DNA of 64,000 bases from NCBI RefSeq assembly GCF_012221945.1, contig NZ_CP032549.1, positions 3,038,001 to 3,102,000 on the forward strand, given 5' to 3'. A program made the position numbers and the translations under genes. Positions 48,163 through 57,708 of the stretch are shown piece after piece. A model generated the notes under the pieces. It did no database searches. It saw nothing but the letters and a program-made list of their open reading frames with translations, and was not told the origin of the DNA. This stretch comes from Glutamicibacter mishrai (GTDB lineage Bacteria; Actinomycetota; Actinomycetes; Actinomycetales; Micrococcaceae). The first letter of the stretch is position 1, and each line of letters begins with the position of its first letter.

Positions 48163-49479
48163 CTAGCGGCGGTCTTGGCGCGCAATGAACACTTCGCGCA
48201 GCAGGATCATGGCGCTGGCCGCGACCGGGATCGCCATCAAGGCGCCGGTGACTCCGGCCAGGGTGCCACCGGCGATCACCGAGATCACCGCAACAGCGCC
48301 GGGAACCGCCACCGCGCGGCGCATGATGCGCGGAGAAACGAAGTAGGCCTCGACCTGCAGGTAGCCGAAGTAGCAGATGGCGTAGATCAGGGCGGTCTGC
48401 CAGCCCAGGGACAAGGTCACCAAGGTGACCAGGATTCCGGCAATCACTCCGCCAACCAGCGGAATGAACGCCAGCAGCGCGACCAGGAGGGTCAGCAGCG
48501 CGGTGAACGGAACACCGAGAATGGTCATGAGCAGCAAGGCAACGAGCGAGTTCAAAATCGCCACGGTCGCCTGGCCCATCACGTAGTTGCCCACCGAACG
48601 GGTAATGCGTTCGGCTAGCTCAGCGACTCGCGCGCGCTTGGAGCGCGGTGCCAGGCGAATGGAGAATCCCATCATGCCGGGCAACGAAGCCAGGAAGTAG
48701 ATGGCAAGGACCAAGACGATCAGCACACCGAACATCGACTGGGCCACGGTTTGGGAGACGCCCAAAACGCCGCCAAAGACATTGGTCACCGCACCGGAAT
48801 CTCCGAAGAATCGATTCACTTCGGTGGTCACGCGCTCGGACAGGGCATATTGCTGATCAATTTCCAAGACCCATTCGCTGTTCAGGAAATCAGCCACGAT
48901 GTCCGGCGCCCGGGTAATGAAGGTGGTGATCTGGTTGACCAGCGTAGGAATGATCAGCGCCATGAAGCCGCCAAAGACCGCCAACATGCCAACCATCGTG
49001 GCGACCACCGCCAGCGGCCGTGACAGTCCGCGGCGCATCAGGAACCGGACCACCGGATCCAAGCCCAGGGCAATGAACAACGCGATGGCAATCCAGGTCA
49101 GCAGCGAACCCACGTTGGTTAGGACGTAGTAGCCGCCCAGAGCCAGCCCGACACCGATGGTGGCCAAGAAGCCCATGGAAATGGGATGCAAGGCAGGGAA
49201 GGGGTCGAAGGTTTCTTCTGAATGGTGCTCTGGTTCCTCGCCGAGGGCTGCGGTGCGTGCTGGAGTGCTGAACAATTTGGCCACGCTGGCGCTCAGCCGC
49301 TGCGTCCACGAACCATGCTCGGCGAGCCTCGGGTTCTCGGCGGGAACCTGCGCGCCTGGGATGCTTTCCGGGGAATTCACAGGTTCAGAGGTGCCTGGAT
49401 GAGCGGAGGAAGAGGGCGCGCTGGCACGGTCCTCGGGATCGTGAGGATCGTGGTGCTGCCGCTGTTGATCTGGCTCCAT
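48163..49479 (-). CDS. AI-2E family transporter (PerM type)
   Basis: 438 aa. A disordered Gln/His/Pro-rich N-terminal region of about 100 residues is followed by about eight transmembrane segments with the family motif near the end (PLVGGVIAGILVTLVTLS). The family includes Na+/H+ antiporters and putative autoinducer exporters; substrate unknown. ATG at 49479 preferred because TATGCT ends 7 bases upstream; the ATG at 49491 overlaps that box. Confidence 0.82.
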   Translation of the reverse strand: MEPDQQRQHHDPHDPEDRASAPSSSAHPGTSEPVNSPESIPGAQVPAENPRLAEHGSWTQRLSASVAKLFSTPARTAALGEEPEHHSEETFDPFPALHPISMGFLATIGVGLALGGYYVLTNVGSLLTWIAIALFIALGLDPVVRFLMRRGLSRPLAVVATMVGMLAVFGGFMALIIPTLVNQITTFITRAPDIVADFLNSEWVLEIDQQYALSERVTTEVNRFFGDSGAVTNVFGGVLGVSQTVAQSMFGVLIVLVLAIYFLASLPGMMGFSIRLAPRSKRARVAELAERITRSVGNYVMGQATVAILNSLVALLLMTILGVPFTALLTLLVALLAFIPLVGGVIAGILVTLVTLSLGWQTALIYAICYFGYLQVEAYFVSPRIMRRAVAVPGAVAVISVIAGGTLAGVTGALMAIPVAASAMILLREVFIARQDRR

Positions 49480-49486
49480 GGCACCG

Positions 49487-49492
49487 AGCATA
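49487..49492 (-). promoter_or_regulatory. -10 box of the AI-2E family gene
   Basis: TATGCT on the minus strand, seven bases before the ATG at 49479. Confidence 0.4.
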
Positions 49493-49640
49493 TCGCGGGT
49501 TTGTGTCGAAATTGTGTTTCAAGACATTGAATGAAAAGGCCAATGAGCCACTTCACAGCGCAAGAACGGAACCATGTTCGCGCCGAACTCGTTAGACTTG
49601 GGAATGAACTGCAGTAAGACGTAGGCGAATAGGTGAACTC

Positions 49641-51359
49641 GTGCGAAAAGTAATCTCCGTGATCGCGATGCTACTGGGGGCTGCGGCCCTCGTAGTTGGC
49701 ATCGGACAGAAGACCTTTTGGGCCCCGCCCGAAACGGTCACCGCTTCGATGCCGCAACTGGACGGCGAGGCGCCGCTGACATTGATCGAGTCCTCGGTCA
49801 ATGATCCCAAGCTCGACCCGGTAGAACTGGTCATCAAGGGCAAGGGTGAATTCACCGCGTCCCTGGGCCGCAGCTATGACGTTGATGCTTGGGTCGGCAA
49901 GGCAGCCCACGTATCGGTCACCGGTATTGATACCGAAAACCACAAGATGCTTGCCGAACTGGACAAGGGCGAGGCACAGGTGCCCAACCCAGCCGGCGAC
50001 GACATCTTCTTCGATTCGCAAAGCGCCGATGGCACCATGACCTACCGCTGGACCGCTCCGGATTCCGGCGACTGGTCGCTGCTGCTGGCTGCCGGTGGAA
50101 AGGATGCCGCTCCAGTGGATATCTCCGTCACCTACGCCAATGATGACGCCATGCCATTTGCCCTGCCGCTGATCATTGCCGGCGCGCTGCTGCTGGTCTT
50201 CGGCCTGGCTCTGCTGGTGATGCGTCCTGGCAAGCCGAAGAATGGTGCCAATACCCAGCACTCGGTTGCCGCGGCAGCTGTCGTCGCACTGGCCCTGTCA
50301 GGTGTCAACCTGCCAATGCAGCCACAGGACGATGCCAGCGCTTCGCCTTCGGAATCCGCAGCTAAATCCGATGAGGCCAGCCAGAGCCCTTCCTCCTCGG
50401 CGCCTGCCGAAGAGTCCGGTTCCGCTTCGGCTTCTGCTTCGGAAAGCGAAAAGGAACCGACCGCGTTCCCTGTGCTCACCGAGGAGCAGCTGAAGAATGT
50501 CCTGGCTGACGTTCAAAAGCAGGTCGGCAACGCCGATGAGAAGAGCGACGTCAAGGCCTTGGACGCTCGCGCAGCTGGTGCCTTCAAGTACCTGCGCGGC
50601 AAGCGCTACGACATGCTCAAGGACGAGTTCAAGGTGGACAAGCCTCTGGCCTTGAATACCCAGGTTTTGCGTTCGGCCGCTGTGCCCAACACCAGCGAAG
50701 CCAAGTTCCCTCGCGTGATTTCCGTGGTCACCGCCAAGGACAACGACGCGAACACCCTGCCGCAGGCAATCACCTTGGTGCAGAAGAGCGCACGCGATAA
50801 CTACAAGGTTGTTTTCGCTGGCCAGATGCTACCGAATTCCTCCTTCCCGGGCATCGCCGTGGGGGACCCAGCAACCAAGCAGCTGGATGCCAATGCCAAG
50901 GATCTGCAGATGACCCCGGAGAAGGCTCTGGAAGCCCTGGGTGACGTGCTGACCAACAAGGACTCGAAGCAGAAGGACAAGTTCGCTGAGTCCGAGTTCA
51001 TCAAGGCCATCCACGCCGCGCAGAAGTCCGAGTCCGACAACGCCGATGAAGCCAAGGTGAGCTACAAGCGCACCGTGACCAAGGGTGATACCTACGTCGT
51101 ATCCACCCCTGATGGCGGCGCCATCGTCGCCGGCAAGCTGGATAACAAAGCCCTGTTCGAGCGCACCGAAAACGCTGATCCGCTCAAGAGCAGCGATAAG
51201 CTGACCGAGCAGCTGCTGGGCTCCAGCTCTTCGAATGGCAATGTGGAAAGCACCTACGCTGAGCCAGTGATGTTCTACATCCCTGCTGATGGATCCGAAG
51301 ACAAGATCCAGTTGATCTCCGCTGACCAAGTCCTGCTCGACGTGAAGGAAGTTGACTAG
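49641..51359 (+). CDS. Large membrane/secreted hypothetical protein
   Basis: 572 aa. Membrane segment at about 5-23, an extracytoplasmic beta-rich domain (about 35-170), a second membrane segment (about 172-194) ending in RPGKPKNG, a third hydrophobic stretch (about 203-220), a Ser/Ala/Glu-rich linker (about 230-285) and a C-terminal domain of about 280 residues. GTG start with AGGTGA 6 bases upstream; a TAGACT -10-like box is at 49593-49598. It is followed 5 bases later by a YbbN-like gene. No domain is recognised; an envelope role is inferred. Confidence 0.75.
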   Translation: MRKVISVIAMLLGAAALVVGIGQKTFWAPPETVTASMPQLDGEAPLTLIESSVNDPKLDPVELVIKGKGEFTASLGRSYDVDAWVGKAAHVSVTGIDTENHKMLAELDKGEAQVPNPAGDDIFFDSQSADGTMTYRWTAPDSGDWSLLLAAGGKDAAPVDISVTYANDDAMPFALPLIIAGALLLVFGLALLVMRPGKPKNGANTQHSVAAAAVVALALSGVNLPMQPQDDASASPSESAAKSDEASQSPSSSAPAEESGSASASASESEKEPTAFPVLTEEQLKNVLADVQKQVGNADEKSDVKALDARAAGAFKYLRGKRYDMLKDEFKVDKPLALNTQVLRSAAVPNTSEAKFPRVISVVTAKDNDANTLPQAITLVQKSARDNYKVVFAGQMLPNSSFPGIAVGDPATKQLDANAKDLQMTPEKALEALGDVLTNKDSKQKDKFAESEFIKAIHAAQKSESDNADEAKVSYKRTVTKGDTYVVSTPDGGAIVAGKLDNKALFERTENADPLKSSDKLTEQLLGSSSSNGNVESTYAEPVMFYIPADGSEDKIQLISADQVLLDVKEVD

Positions 51360-51364
51360 TACCT

Positions 51365-52276
51365 ATGAGCGAAGAAAACATCCCATCAACCCGTGGCGCG
51401 GTAGACCTGTCGGCGTTGGCTAACCAGAACCCGCAGGCCACCGACACCACCGCTTCGGCTGCTGCCAGCTGGACCACCGGATTGGATGAGGCGGCCTTCC
51501 AGCAGTTCGTGGGCCTCTCCCAGAGTGTTCCTGCCATCGTGTCCCTGGGCTCGCCCCGGGTGCAGGTGTCAGCAGATCTTGATGCGGTGTTGCGCAAGCT
51601 GGTTGACGCCAAGGGTGGCAAGTTCGTTCTCGGTTTGGTGGATGCGGAAACCTATCCTCAAATCGCCCAGGCCTTCCAAGCCCAGCAGATTCCGATGGTT
51701 GTCGCCCTGATCAAGGGCCAGCCGGTGCCGTTGTTCCAGGGGCCGGCTGCCGAGGACCAGATCGTTCAGCTCTTCGGCCAGCTGGAACAGCTTGCCGTGC
51801 AGCAGGGGCTGTCCGGAACCGTGCCGCCATTCAGCGGGACTGCCACGGCCACCGAGCCTGAGCTGCCTCCGCTGCACCAGAAGGCCGTGGATGCCATCGA
51901 TGCGGGGGACTACGCTGCCGCTGAGGCAGCCTACCTTGAAGCGCTCAATGAGAAGCCGAATGATCATGAGGCCCAGGTTGGCGTGTACCAGGTGCGCCTG
52001 CTCTCGCGCACGCAGAACCTTGAGCTGAACAAGTCTCGCGAGCTGGCCGCGCAGAATCCGGAGGACATTGCCGCGCAGCTGGATGTCGCCGATCTTGATG
52101 TGATCGGCGGCCACGTCGAGGACGCATTTGCCCGTCTGGTGTCGTTGATTTCGAAGCTGGCAGACGATGATCGTGAACGCGTTCGCCGTCGCCTCATCGA
52201 GCTCTATGCGGTGGTGGGCAACAGCGATCCTCGCGTCGCTGCCTCCCGCCAGAAGCTGGCGCGCGTGCTCTTCTGA
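51365..52276 (+). CDS. YbbN/CnoX-like thioredoxin-TPR protein
   Basis: 303 aa with a thioredoxin-like domain (about 60-150) lacking the CXXC redox pair and a C-terminal TPR-like region (ALNEKPNDHEAQVGVYQVRL onward). The family contains co-chaperones that bind unfolded proteins; the lack of a redox motif suggests a binding role. Co-transcribed with the upstream membrane protein, ending at a strong terminator. Confidence 0.85.
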   Translation: MSEENIPSTRGAVDLSALANQNPQATDTTASAAASWTTGLDEAAFQQFVGLSQSVPAIVSLGSPRVQVSADLDAVLRKLVDAKGGKFVLGLVDAETYPQIAQAFQAQQIPMVVALIKGQPVPLFQGPAAEDQIVQLFGQLEQLAVQQGLSGTVPPFSGTATATEPELPPLHQKAVDAIDAGDYAAAEAAYLEALNEKPNDHEAQVGVYQVRLLSRTQNLELNKSRELAAQNPEDIAAQLDVADLDVIGGHVEDAFARLVSLISKLADDDRERVRRRLIELYAVVGNSDPRVAASRQKLARVLF

Positions 52277-52294
52277 TTGCCACAGCTTCACCCA

Positions 52295-52334
52295 GCCTCG
52301 GCCGACAAGTGATCTTGTCGGCCGAGGCTTTTTT
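52295..52334 (+). terminator. Rho-independent terminator after the YbbN-like gene
   Basis: Perfect 15-base-pair stem (52295-52309 with 52314-52328), four-base loop, six T. Confidence 0.92.
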
Positions 52335-52384
52335 ACACTCAGGTTTAATTCCAAAGGATGATGCCTATTGACTAGGGCTTTTGT

Positions 52385-52390
52385 TAGCCT
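52385..52390 (+). promoter_or_regulatory. -10 box of the ABC exporter genes, leaderless spacing
   Basis: TAGCCT six bases before the ATG at 52397. TTGACT lies at 52368-52373, but only 11 bases away, so it is not a standard -35 for this box. Confidence 0.4.
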
Positions 52391-52396
52391 GAAAGC

Positions 52397-53161
52397 ATGA
52401 ATCAGATCGCACTGGATATTCGCGGCCTCGCCAAGCAATTTGGCCCCAAGCTCGCAGTGGACAACGTCAGCCTGCAGGTGCCTGCCGGCTCCTTCTATGG
52501 CCTCGTTGGCCCCAACGGGGCCGGCAAAACAACCATGCTGTCCATGGCCACCGGACTGTTGCGGCCGGATGCCGGCCAGGCTCTGGTCAACGGCGTGGAT
52601 ATCTGGACGGACCCGCAGTCGGCCAAGGCGACCCTGGGCGTGCTGGCTGATGGCGTGCGCCAGTTTGACCGCCTGACCGGCCGCCAGCTGGTCACCTACT
52701 CGGGTCTTTTGCGGGGCATGGACCGCGCTGAAGTGGCCGAACGAACCGAAGATCTCTTGCGCGTCATGGATCTGAGCGGTGACGGCGACAAGCTGGTGGT
52801 GGACTATTCGGCCGGCATGACAAAGAAGATCACACTGGCTACTGCGATGATCCACTCGCCCAAGCTGCTGGTGCTCGACGAGCCTTTTGAGGCCGTTGAC
52901 CCTGTATCCGCGGCGAATATCCGCGATATCCTCAACGACTACGTCGAATTCGGCGGCACGGTCATCGTCTCCTCGCACGTGATGGATCTCGTCCAACGCA
53001 TGTGCTCGCACGTGGCCGTTATTGCCGGCGGCGTGCTCAAGGCGCAGGGCTCGGTAGAGCAGGTGCGCGGCGGCATGAGCCTGGAAGACCGGTTCGTGGA
53101 TCTGGTCGGCGGACGAGCGAACAACGAGGGGCTGTCATGGTTGCGCACATCCTCAAACTGA
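52397..53161 (+). CDS. ABC-2 type transporter ATP-binding protein
   Basis: 254 aa: Walker A GPNGAGKTT near residue 38, signature YSAGMTKK (exporter-type, not LSGGQ), Walker B LLVLDEPFEAVDP and switch His (VSSHVM). It overlaps the following permease gene by 25 bases. Likely an exporter or lipid/antibiotic-resistance-type system; substrate unknown. Confidence 0.9.
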   Translation: MNQIALDIRGLAKQFGPKLAVDNVSLQVPAGSFYGLVGPNGAGKTTMLSMATGLLRPDAGQALVNGVDIWTDPQSAKATLGVLADGVRQFDRLTGRQLVTYSGLLRGMDRAEVAERTEDLLRVMDLSGDGDKLVVDYSAGMTKKITLATAMIHSPKLLVLDEPFEAVDPVSAANIRDILNDYVEFGGTVIVSSHVMDLVQRMCSHVAVIAGGVLKAQGSVEQVRGGMSLEDRFVDLVGGRANNEGLSWLRTSSN

Positions 53162-54702
53162 AACTCCTGCTGCTGGCCAATGGCTTCAAGCGGTCGGTAG
53201 GCCAGCTGATCGGTGTCATCATCGGCGCGGTGTACGCCTTAGGGATGATCGTGATGCTCACGATCGCCGCCTGGTTCATGGCTTCCGAGACCGCGATCGA
53301 CGCCGAGCTGAGCATCATCGTCGGTTCGCTGGTGGTCCTAGGCTGGGCGGTGATTCCACCGCTGCTCACCGGTGTTGATCTGACACTGGAGCCATCGCGA
53401 TTTGTGCACTTCGGCATCCCGCAGAAGGTCCTGGGCCCGGCGCTGGTGCTCTCGGGGTTCATTTCGGTGCCAGCGATCCTGAGCATAATCGGGCTGATCG
53501 GCGGATCACTGATTTGGCGGCATGAACCGCTGGCCATGCCGGTGGCGGTGCTGGCCGCTATCGCCACTGCGGTGATGGCTGTTCTGGTGTGCCAGTATCT
53601 GACGATCATGGCCACCGCTCTGCGGGCCAAACGCCGTTTCCGCGAGCTGACCTTTGCGGTGCTGTTCCTGCTGCTGATTTGCCTGGGCCCGATCATCTCA
53701 TCGATCGCCTCGGCCGCGAATAGCCTGCTGGATTTGATCGGCCCGATCTCCAACGTCCTGGCCTATACGCCGCTGGGTGCAGCGGCAGCCCTGCCCGGCG
53801 CGCTGGCCTACGGGAACTACCTGCAATTTTCCATCTGCCTGGTGCTCACCGTGGTCTACCTCGGTGGCCTGTACTGGCTGGTCACCCGGGCGACGGCACA
53901 AGCCACCGTGACTCCGCCGCCCGAACAGCGCGCAGCCAAGCAGAGCGGATTGGGCTTCTTCAAGTACGCTCCGGCGACTCCCGCAGGGGCGGTCGGCGCC
54001 CGCGCATTGACCTATTGGTTCAAGGATCCGCGCTATGCCATTGGCGTTCTGATGGTTCCGGTCCTGCCATTGATCTTCTGGTTCACCGGCAGCCAGTCGG
54101 GCAACTACACCATGATGTACCTGCTCGGCCCGATGATCGGCATCCTGCTCGGCTTCTCCATCTCCGCAGATATCTCCTATGACAACACCGCCTTTGCCCT
54201 GCATGTGCTCACCGGTGTGTCCGGACGTGCCGACCGCGCTGGACGAGCGATGGCCTGCTTTGCGCTATCGATCATCCCGGTGCTGGCCGCCGCGATCCTG
54301 CCGGGTGCCATTGCCGGGCAAGCGTGGAGAATCCCGGGGGATCTGGGGTTCTCGCTGGCCGCGCTGCTGATTGCCTTGGGTGTCGCTTCGGTGGCCTCGG
54401 CACGCTACACCTATGCGGTGCCGCTGCCCGGGGATAACCCGATGAAGACTCCGCCCGGTAATGGGCTGCGCGTGGCCGCGACCCAGTTGGCGACTATCGG
54501 CGTCATGGCGCTTTTGCTGCTTCCGGTGATGATCCCTTACCTCATGGGCTGGTTCCAGGAATCGCGCGGCCTCGGGTTCTTGACCTTGGGTATCGGGCTG
54601 GCGCTCGGCATCGGACTGCTCATCGGCGGCATTGCCTTGGGCGGCAAGTGGTATGAAAAGCGGGCCCCGGAATTGATGCAAGCCGTGATGCTCAACAAGT
54701 AG
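53137..54702 (+). CDS. ABC transporter permease of the exporter pair
   Basis: 521 aa with about twelve hydrophobic segments. ATG at 53137 chosen: GAGGGG lies 6 bases upstream and the product starts VAHILKLKLLLLANG. The upstream in-frame start at 53002 lies within the ATPase gene and adds an Arg-rich tail without homology. The 25-base overlap couples its translation to the ATPase. Confidence 0.85.
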   Translation: MVAHILKLKLLLLANGFKRSVGQLIGVIIGAVYALGMIVMLTIAAWFMASETAIDAELSIIVGSLVVLGWAVIPPLLTGVDLTLEPSRFVHFGIPQKVLGPALVLSGFISVPAILSIIGLIGGSLIWRHEPLAMPVAVLAAIATAVMAVLVCQYLTIMATALRAKRRFRELTFAVLFLLLICLGPIISSIASAANSLLDLIGPISNVLAYTPLGAAAALPGALAYGNYLQFSICLVLTVVYLGGLYWLVTRATAQATVTPPPEQRAAKQSGLGFFKYAPATPAGAVGARALTYWFKDPRYAIGVLMVPVLPLIFWFTGSQSGNYTMMYLLGPMIGILLGFSISADISYDNTAFALHVLTGVSGRADRAGRAMACFALSIIPVLAAAILPGAIAGQAWRIPGDLGFSLAALLIALGVASVASARYTYAVPLPGDNPMKTPPGNGLRVAATQLATIGVMALLLLPVMIPYLMGWFQESRGLGFLTLGIGLALGIGLLIGGIALGGKWYEKRAPELMQAVMLNK

Positions 54703-54722
54703 CAAGCATTCATCGCGAGACG

Positions 54723-54777
54723 ACACGGAGCCAAGTGCCGGTGTGGAAATCCAGCACTTGGCTCCGTGTAGTTTTTG
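54723..54777 (+). terminator. Rho-independent terminator after the ABC exporter
   Basis: Sixteen-base-pair perfect stem (54723-54738 with 54754-54769), followed by TTTTT at 54772-54776. Confidence 0.88.
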
Positions 54778-54913
54778 ATGTTAAAACTCCGTGAATAATG
54801 CTGGGGGATTCGCGCTAAAAGCGCGCAGGTGATGGCGGTATGTCAGGGTTTTATCGGCCTGGATGTGGACAAGCTCCCACCCAGATCAGACCCACACAGC
54901 AGGTAAAACGTAT

Positions 54914-54919
54914 TAGACT
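54914..54919 (+). promoter_or_regulatory. -10 box of the DUF3039 gene, leaderless spacing
   Basis: TAGACT seven bases before the ATG at 54927. GAAGG in the gap is too close to the ATG for normal ribosome binding. Confidence 0.5.
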
Positions 54920-54926
54920 TGAAGGC

Positions 54927-55178
54927 ATGGTGGAACAGTCTGAAGAAACCCGTGGTGGCACTGCGACGATCGAACGTACCGAGACAACTCAGAGTGTCGA
55001 GGCCGGCGATCACGAGCGTTTTGCCCACTACGTGCAGAAGGAAAAGATCATGGAGTCGGCGCTGTCCGGCGAACCAGTGATCGCTTTGTGCGGCAAGGTC
55101 TGGACCCCGGGCCGAGACCCGAAGAAGTTCCCGGTATGCCCTGAGTGCAAGGAAGTTTACGACTCCTTGATGGGGTAG
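54927..55178 (+). CDS. DUF3039 protein
   Basis: 83 aa with a conserved C-terminal part: ALCGKVWTPG, then CPECKEVYDSL, a three-Cys pattern suggesting a metal site. ATG at 54927 chosen over an in-frame upstream ATG at 54840 from promoter position and the acidic N-terminus (MVEQSEETR). A DEAD/DEAH helicase gene follows after 55 bases; this pairing is common in actinobacteria. Function unknown. Confidence 0.85.
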   Translation: MVEQSEETRGGTATIERTETTQSVEAGDHERFAHYVQKEKIMESALSGEPVIALCGKVWTPGRDPKKFPVCPECKEVYDSLMG

Positions 55179-55233
55179 TGCCCGAGATACACCAGCACTA
55201 CTTCACACACTGCACGCGGCCGGGAAAAGGTAT

Positions 55234-57000
55234 ATGACCGAGACACTCTTTGATTTTGGCGACAAGCTTCCACTGGAAGACAAGCTCCCCGTAGCGTATC
55301 CGGAACGAGCGGCCTGGGGAACCGGGCCCAAGCTTCGTGCCTGGCAGGCAGAGGCCTTGGCCCAGTACTTCGAGACCGAGCCCAAGGACTTCATGGCCGT
55401 GGCAACTCCCGGCGCAGGTAAAACGACGTTCGCGCTGCGCCTGGCCAAGGTGCTCATCGATTCCGGCAAGATCAATCGCATGATCGTTGTCGCCCCCACC
55501 GACCACTTGAAAAAGCAGTGGGCCGATTCGGCGGCACGCGTGGGCATTGCCCTGGACCCGAATTACAAGAACTCCGATGGCCGCCACGGCTCGCACTATA
55601 TGGGCGTCGCGGTGACCTATGCGCAGGTGGCGCTGAAGCCAGCGGTGCATCGCGCCAAAACGGAGAATGCCCGCACCCTGGTGATCATGGACGAGGTGCA
55701 CCACGCTGGTGACGCCCTGTCCTGGGGCGACGGCATCCGCGAAGCCTTTGAACCGGCAACCCGCCGCCTGGCGCTGACCGGTACGCCGTTCCGTTCCGAT
55801 GCCGCCCCGATTCCCTTCGTGCAGTATGTCGACGAGGGCGACGGCATCCGCCGCTCCAAGGCCGACTACACCTACGGCTACGGCAATGCGCTGGCCGACC
55901 ATGTGGTCCGCCCGGTGCTGTTCATGGCTTATTCCGGCAATATGCGCTGGCGCACTGCGGCCGGCGAGGAAATGGAAGCCAACCTCGGCGAAGGCTTCAC
56001 CAAAGACGTCACCGCCCACGCCTGGCGCACCGCCTTGGACCCGCACGGCGACTGGATTCCCTCGGTGCTTCGCGCTGCCGATCGCCGCCTGTCCGAGGTG
56101 CGTCGTACCGTCAAGGACGCCGGCGGCCTGATCATCGCCACCGACCATGAAGATGCCCGCGGTTATGCCAGCCAGCTGGAGGCGATCTGCGGCGAAAAGG
56201 TCACCACCATCCTTTCCGATGATCCCAAGGCCTCACAGAAGATCGATGACTTCGCTGCCTCGGATGCCCGCTGGATGGTCGCAGTGCGCATGGTGTCCGA
56301 GGGCGTTGACGTTCCACGCCTCTGCGTTGGCGTCTACGCCACCAGCACCTCGACCCCGTTGTTCTTCGCCCAGGCGGTGGGACGCTTCGTGCGTAGCCGC
56401 AAACGCGGGGAAGTAGCCAGCGTCTTCCTGCCTTCGGTGCCGATCCTGATGGCCCTGGCCAACGAGATGGAAGTCGAACGCGACCACGCCTTGGACAAGG
56501 AAGGCAACAAGGACGAGGACGGCCTTGACGATTCCTTGCTGGAAGAAGCCAACAAGGAAGACAAGGCCAGCGATGAGCTGGTGCGCAACAAATTCGAGGC
56601 GCTCAATTCCCAAGCCTCCTTTGACCGCGTGCTTTTTGACGGCGGCGAGTTCGGTACCGGCGCCGACATCGGCAGCGACGAGGAACTGGGGTTCCTTGGA
56701 ATCCCGGGCTTGCTGGACACCGATCAGGTCTCCGAGCTGCTGCGCAAGCAGCAGAGCAAGCAGATCAACAAGGGCGGTACCAAACCCGAACCGGTCTCCG
56801 ATCATCGGCGGATGATGGATCTGCGTACCAAGCTATCCAAAAACGTCTCGGCGTGGGCAGCTCGCACTGGGATGCCGCACGGACAGGTTCACAACAAGCT
56901 GCGCAGCGTCTGTGGCGGTCCGGCGGTGCCGCAGGCTACCGCCGATCAGCTGCAGGCACGCATCGACAAGCTGCAGGATTGGTTCGTCGGACGCAAGTAG
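55234..57000 (+). CDS. DEAD/DEAH-box superfamily 2 helicase
   Basis: 588 aa. Motif I ATPGAGKTTFALR near residue 53, motif II DEVHH near 151, motif III TGTPFRSD, and a C-terminal helicase domain with SEGVDVPRL and QAVGRFVRSRKRG (motif VI). An acidic insert (DKEGNKDEDGLDDSLLEEANKEDKASDE) lies near residue 415, and the last 70 residues are helical. The XPB-like layout suggests DNA unwinding in repair, but its role is not established. Confidence 0.88.
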   Translation: MTETLFDFGDKLPLEDKLPVAYPERAAWGTGPKLRAWQAEALAQYFETEPKDFMAVATPGAGKTTFALRLAKVLIDSGKINRMIVVAPTDHLKKQWADSAARVGIALDPNYKNSDGRHGSHYMGVAVTYAQVALKPAVHRAKTENARTLVIMDEVHHAGDALSWGDGIREAFEPATRRLALTGTPFRSDAAPIPFVQYVDEGDGIRRSKADYTYGYGNALADHVVRPVLFMAYSGNMRWRTAAGEEMEANLGEGFTKDVTAHAWRTALDPHGDWIPSVLRAADRRLSEVRRTVKDAGGLIIATDHEDARGYASQLEAICGEKVTTILSDDPKASQKIDDFAASDARWMVAVRMVSEGVDVPRLCVGVYATSTSTPLFFAQAVGRFVRSRKRGEVASVFLPSVPILMALANEMEVERDHALDKEGNKDEDGLDDSLLEEANKEDKASDELVRNKFEALNSQASFDRVLFDGGEFGTGADIGSDEELGFLGIPGLLDTDQVSELLRKQQSKQINKGGTKPEPVSDHRRMMDLRTKLSKNVSAWAARTGMPHGQVHNKLRSVCGGPAVPQATADQLQARIDKLQDWFVGRK

Positions 57001-57034
57001 CCCGGTCCGTGGCCGGGACACTGGCCTATGACCG

Positions 57035-57613
57035 CTAAGCCCGGTCGTAGGTCAGCACCCTGATGCCAGAGTCCAGCATGACCTGATCCACCGGACGGAA
57101 CATCTGGACGTTGAAGGGCCCGTCGAACAGCGGGATGCCTGAACCGATGATCGATGGGTTCTGCTTGAGGACCAATCGGTCGATTTCCGGCAGCAAGCTG
57201 TGGGCGAGCTTCCCTCCTCCCACCAGCCATAGATCTTTTCCAGCCTCCGCCTTGAGCTGTCGAACCCGATCCAGGGCATCGCCGCGGACGATTTCAACTG
57301 CGGGATCCTGGCTGGCCAGCGTGGTTGAGAAAACCAGATGGCGCAGGTGCGGATAAGCGTCTGTGGTGCCCGCAGCCAGTCCGACTTCGTAGGATGACCG
57401 TCCTTCCAAGGCGGTGTCGAAGACGGTCCCGGGACCAGAAATCCCCATGGCATCGCGCGCCGGGCCTGGCAGGGTTTCCGGGTAGTTCCCGACCATGAAT
57501 TCGATCAGATCCGCGCCAAGCGGGAAGAACTCTGCTCCACTGGGATCCCCGCCCTCGGGAGAGGCGATGTAGCCGTCCAATGTGGTCGCTACGTAGTACA
57601 CGAGTTTTCGCAT
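57035..57613 (-). CDS. RibD C-terminal/dihydrofolate reductase-like protein
   Basis: 192 aa of the RibD_C fold: N-terminal VYYVATTLDGYIA, central LWLVGGGKLAHSLLPE (NADPH-binding Gly run) and C-terminal strand. These DHFR-like reductases are mostly of unknown substrate. ATG at 57613 chosen because AAGGGACGG is 6-10 bases upstream and it gives the family N-terminus; an in-frame start at 57637 adds 8 residues. Confidence 0.86.
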   Translation of the reverse strand: MRKLVYYVATTLDGYIASPEGGDPSGAEFFPLGADLIEFMVGNYPETLPGPARDAMGISGPGTVFDTALEGRSSYEVGLAAGTTDAYPHLRHLVFSTTLASQDPAVEIVRGDALDRVRQLKAEAGKDLWLVGGGKLAHSLLPEIDRLVLKQNPSIIGSGIPLFDGPFNVQMFRPVDQVMLDSGIRVLTYDRA

Positions 57614-57708
57614 GCTGATCCGTCCCTTGAGGCTCACTGTGTGTCCCCAGCATGCCCGGGGACTTGCCGGCCGGTCAAGAGCCCGTGGTCGCAGTACCTT
57701 GTCGGCAG

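Noticed and set aside
52368..52390. TTGACT as the -35 element of the ABC exporter promoter
   Set aside because: The spacing to TAGCCT is only 11 bases; no other -10 fits it at 16-19 bases without overlapping the coding region.
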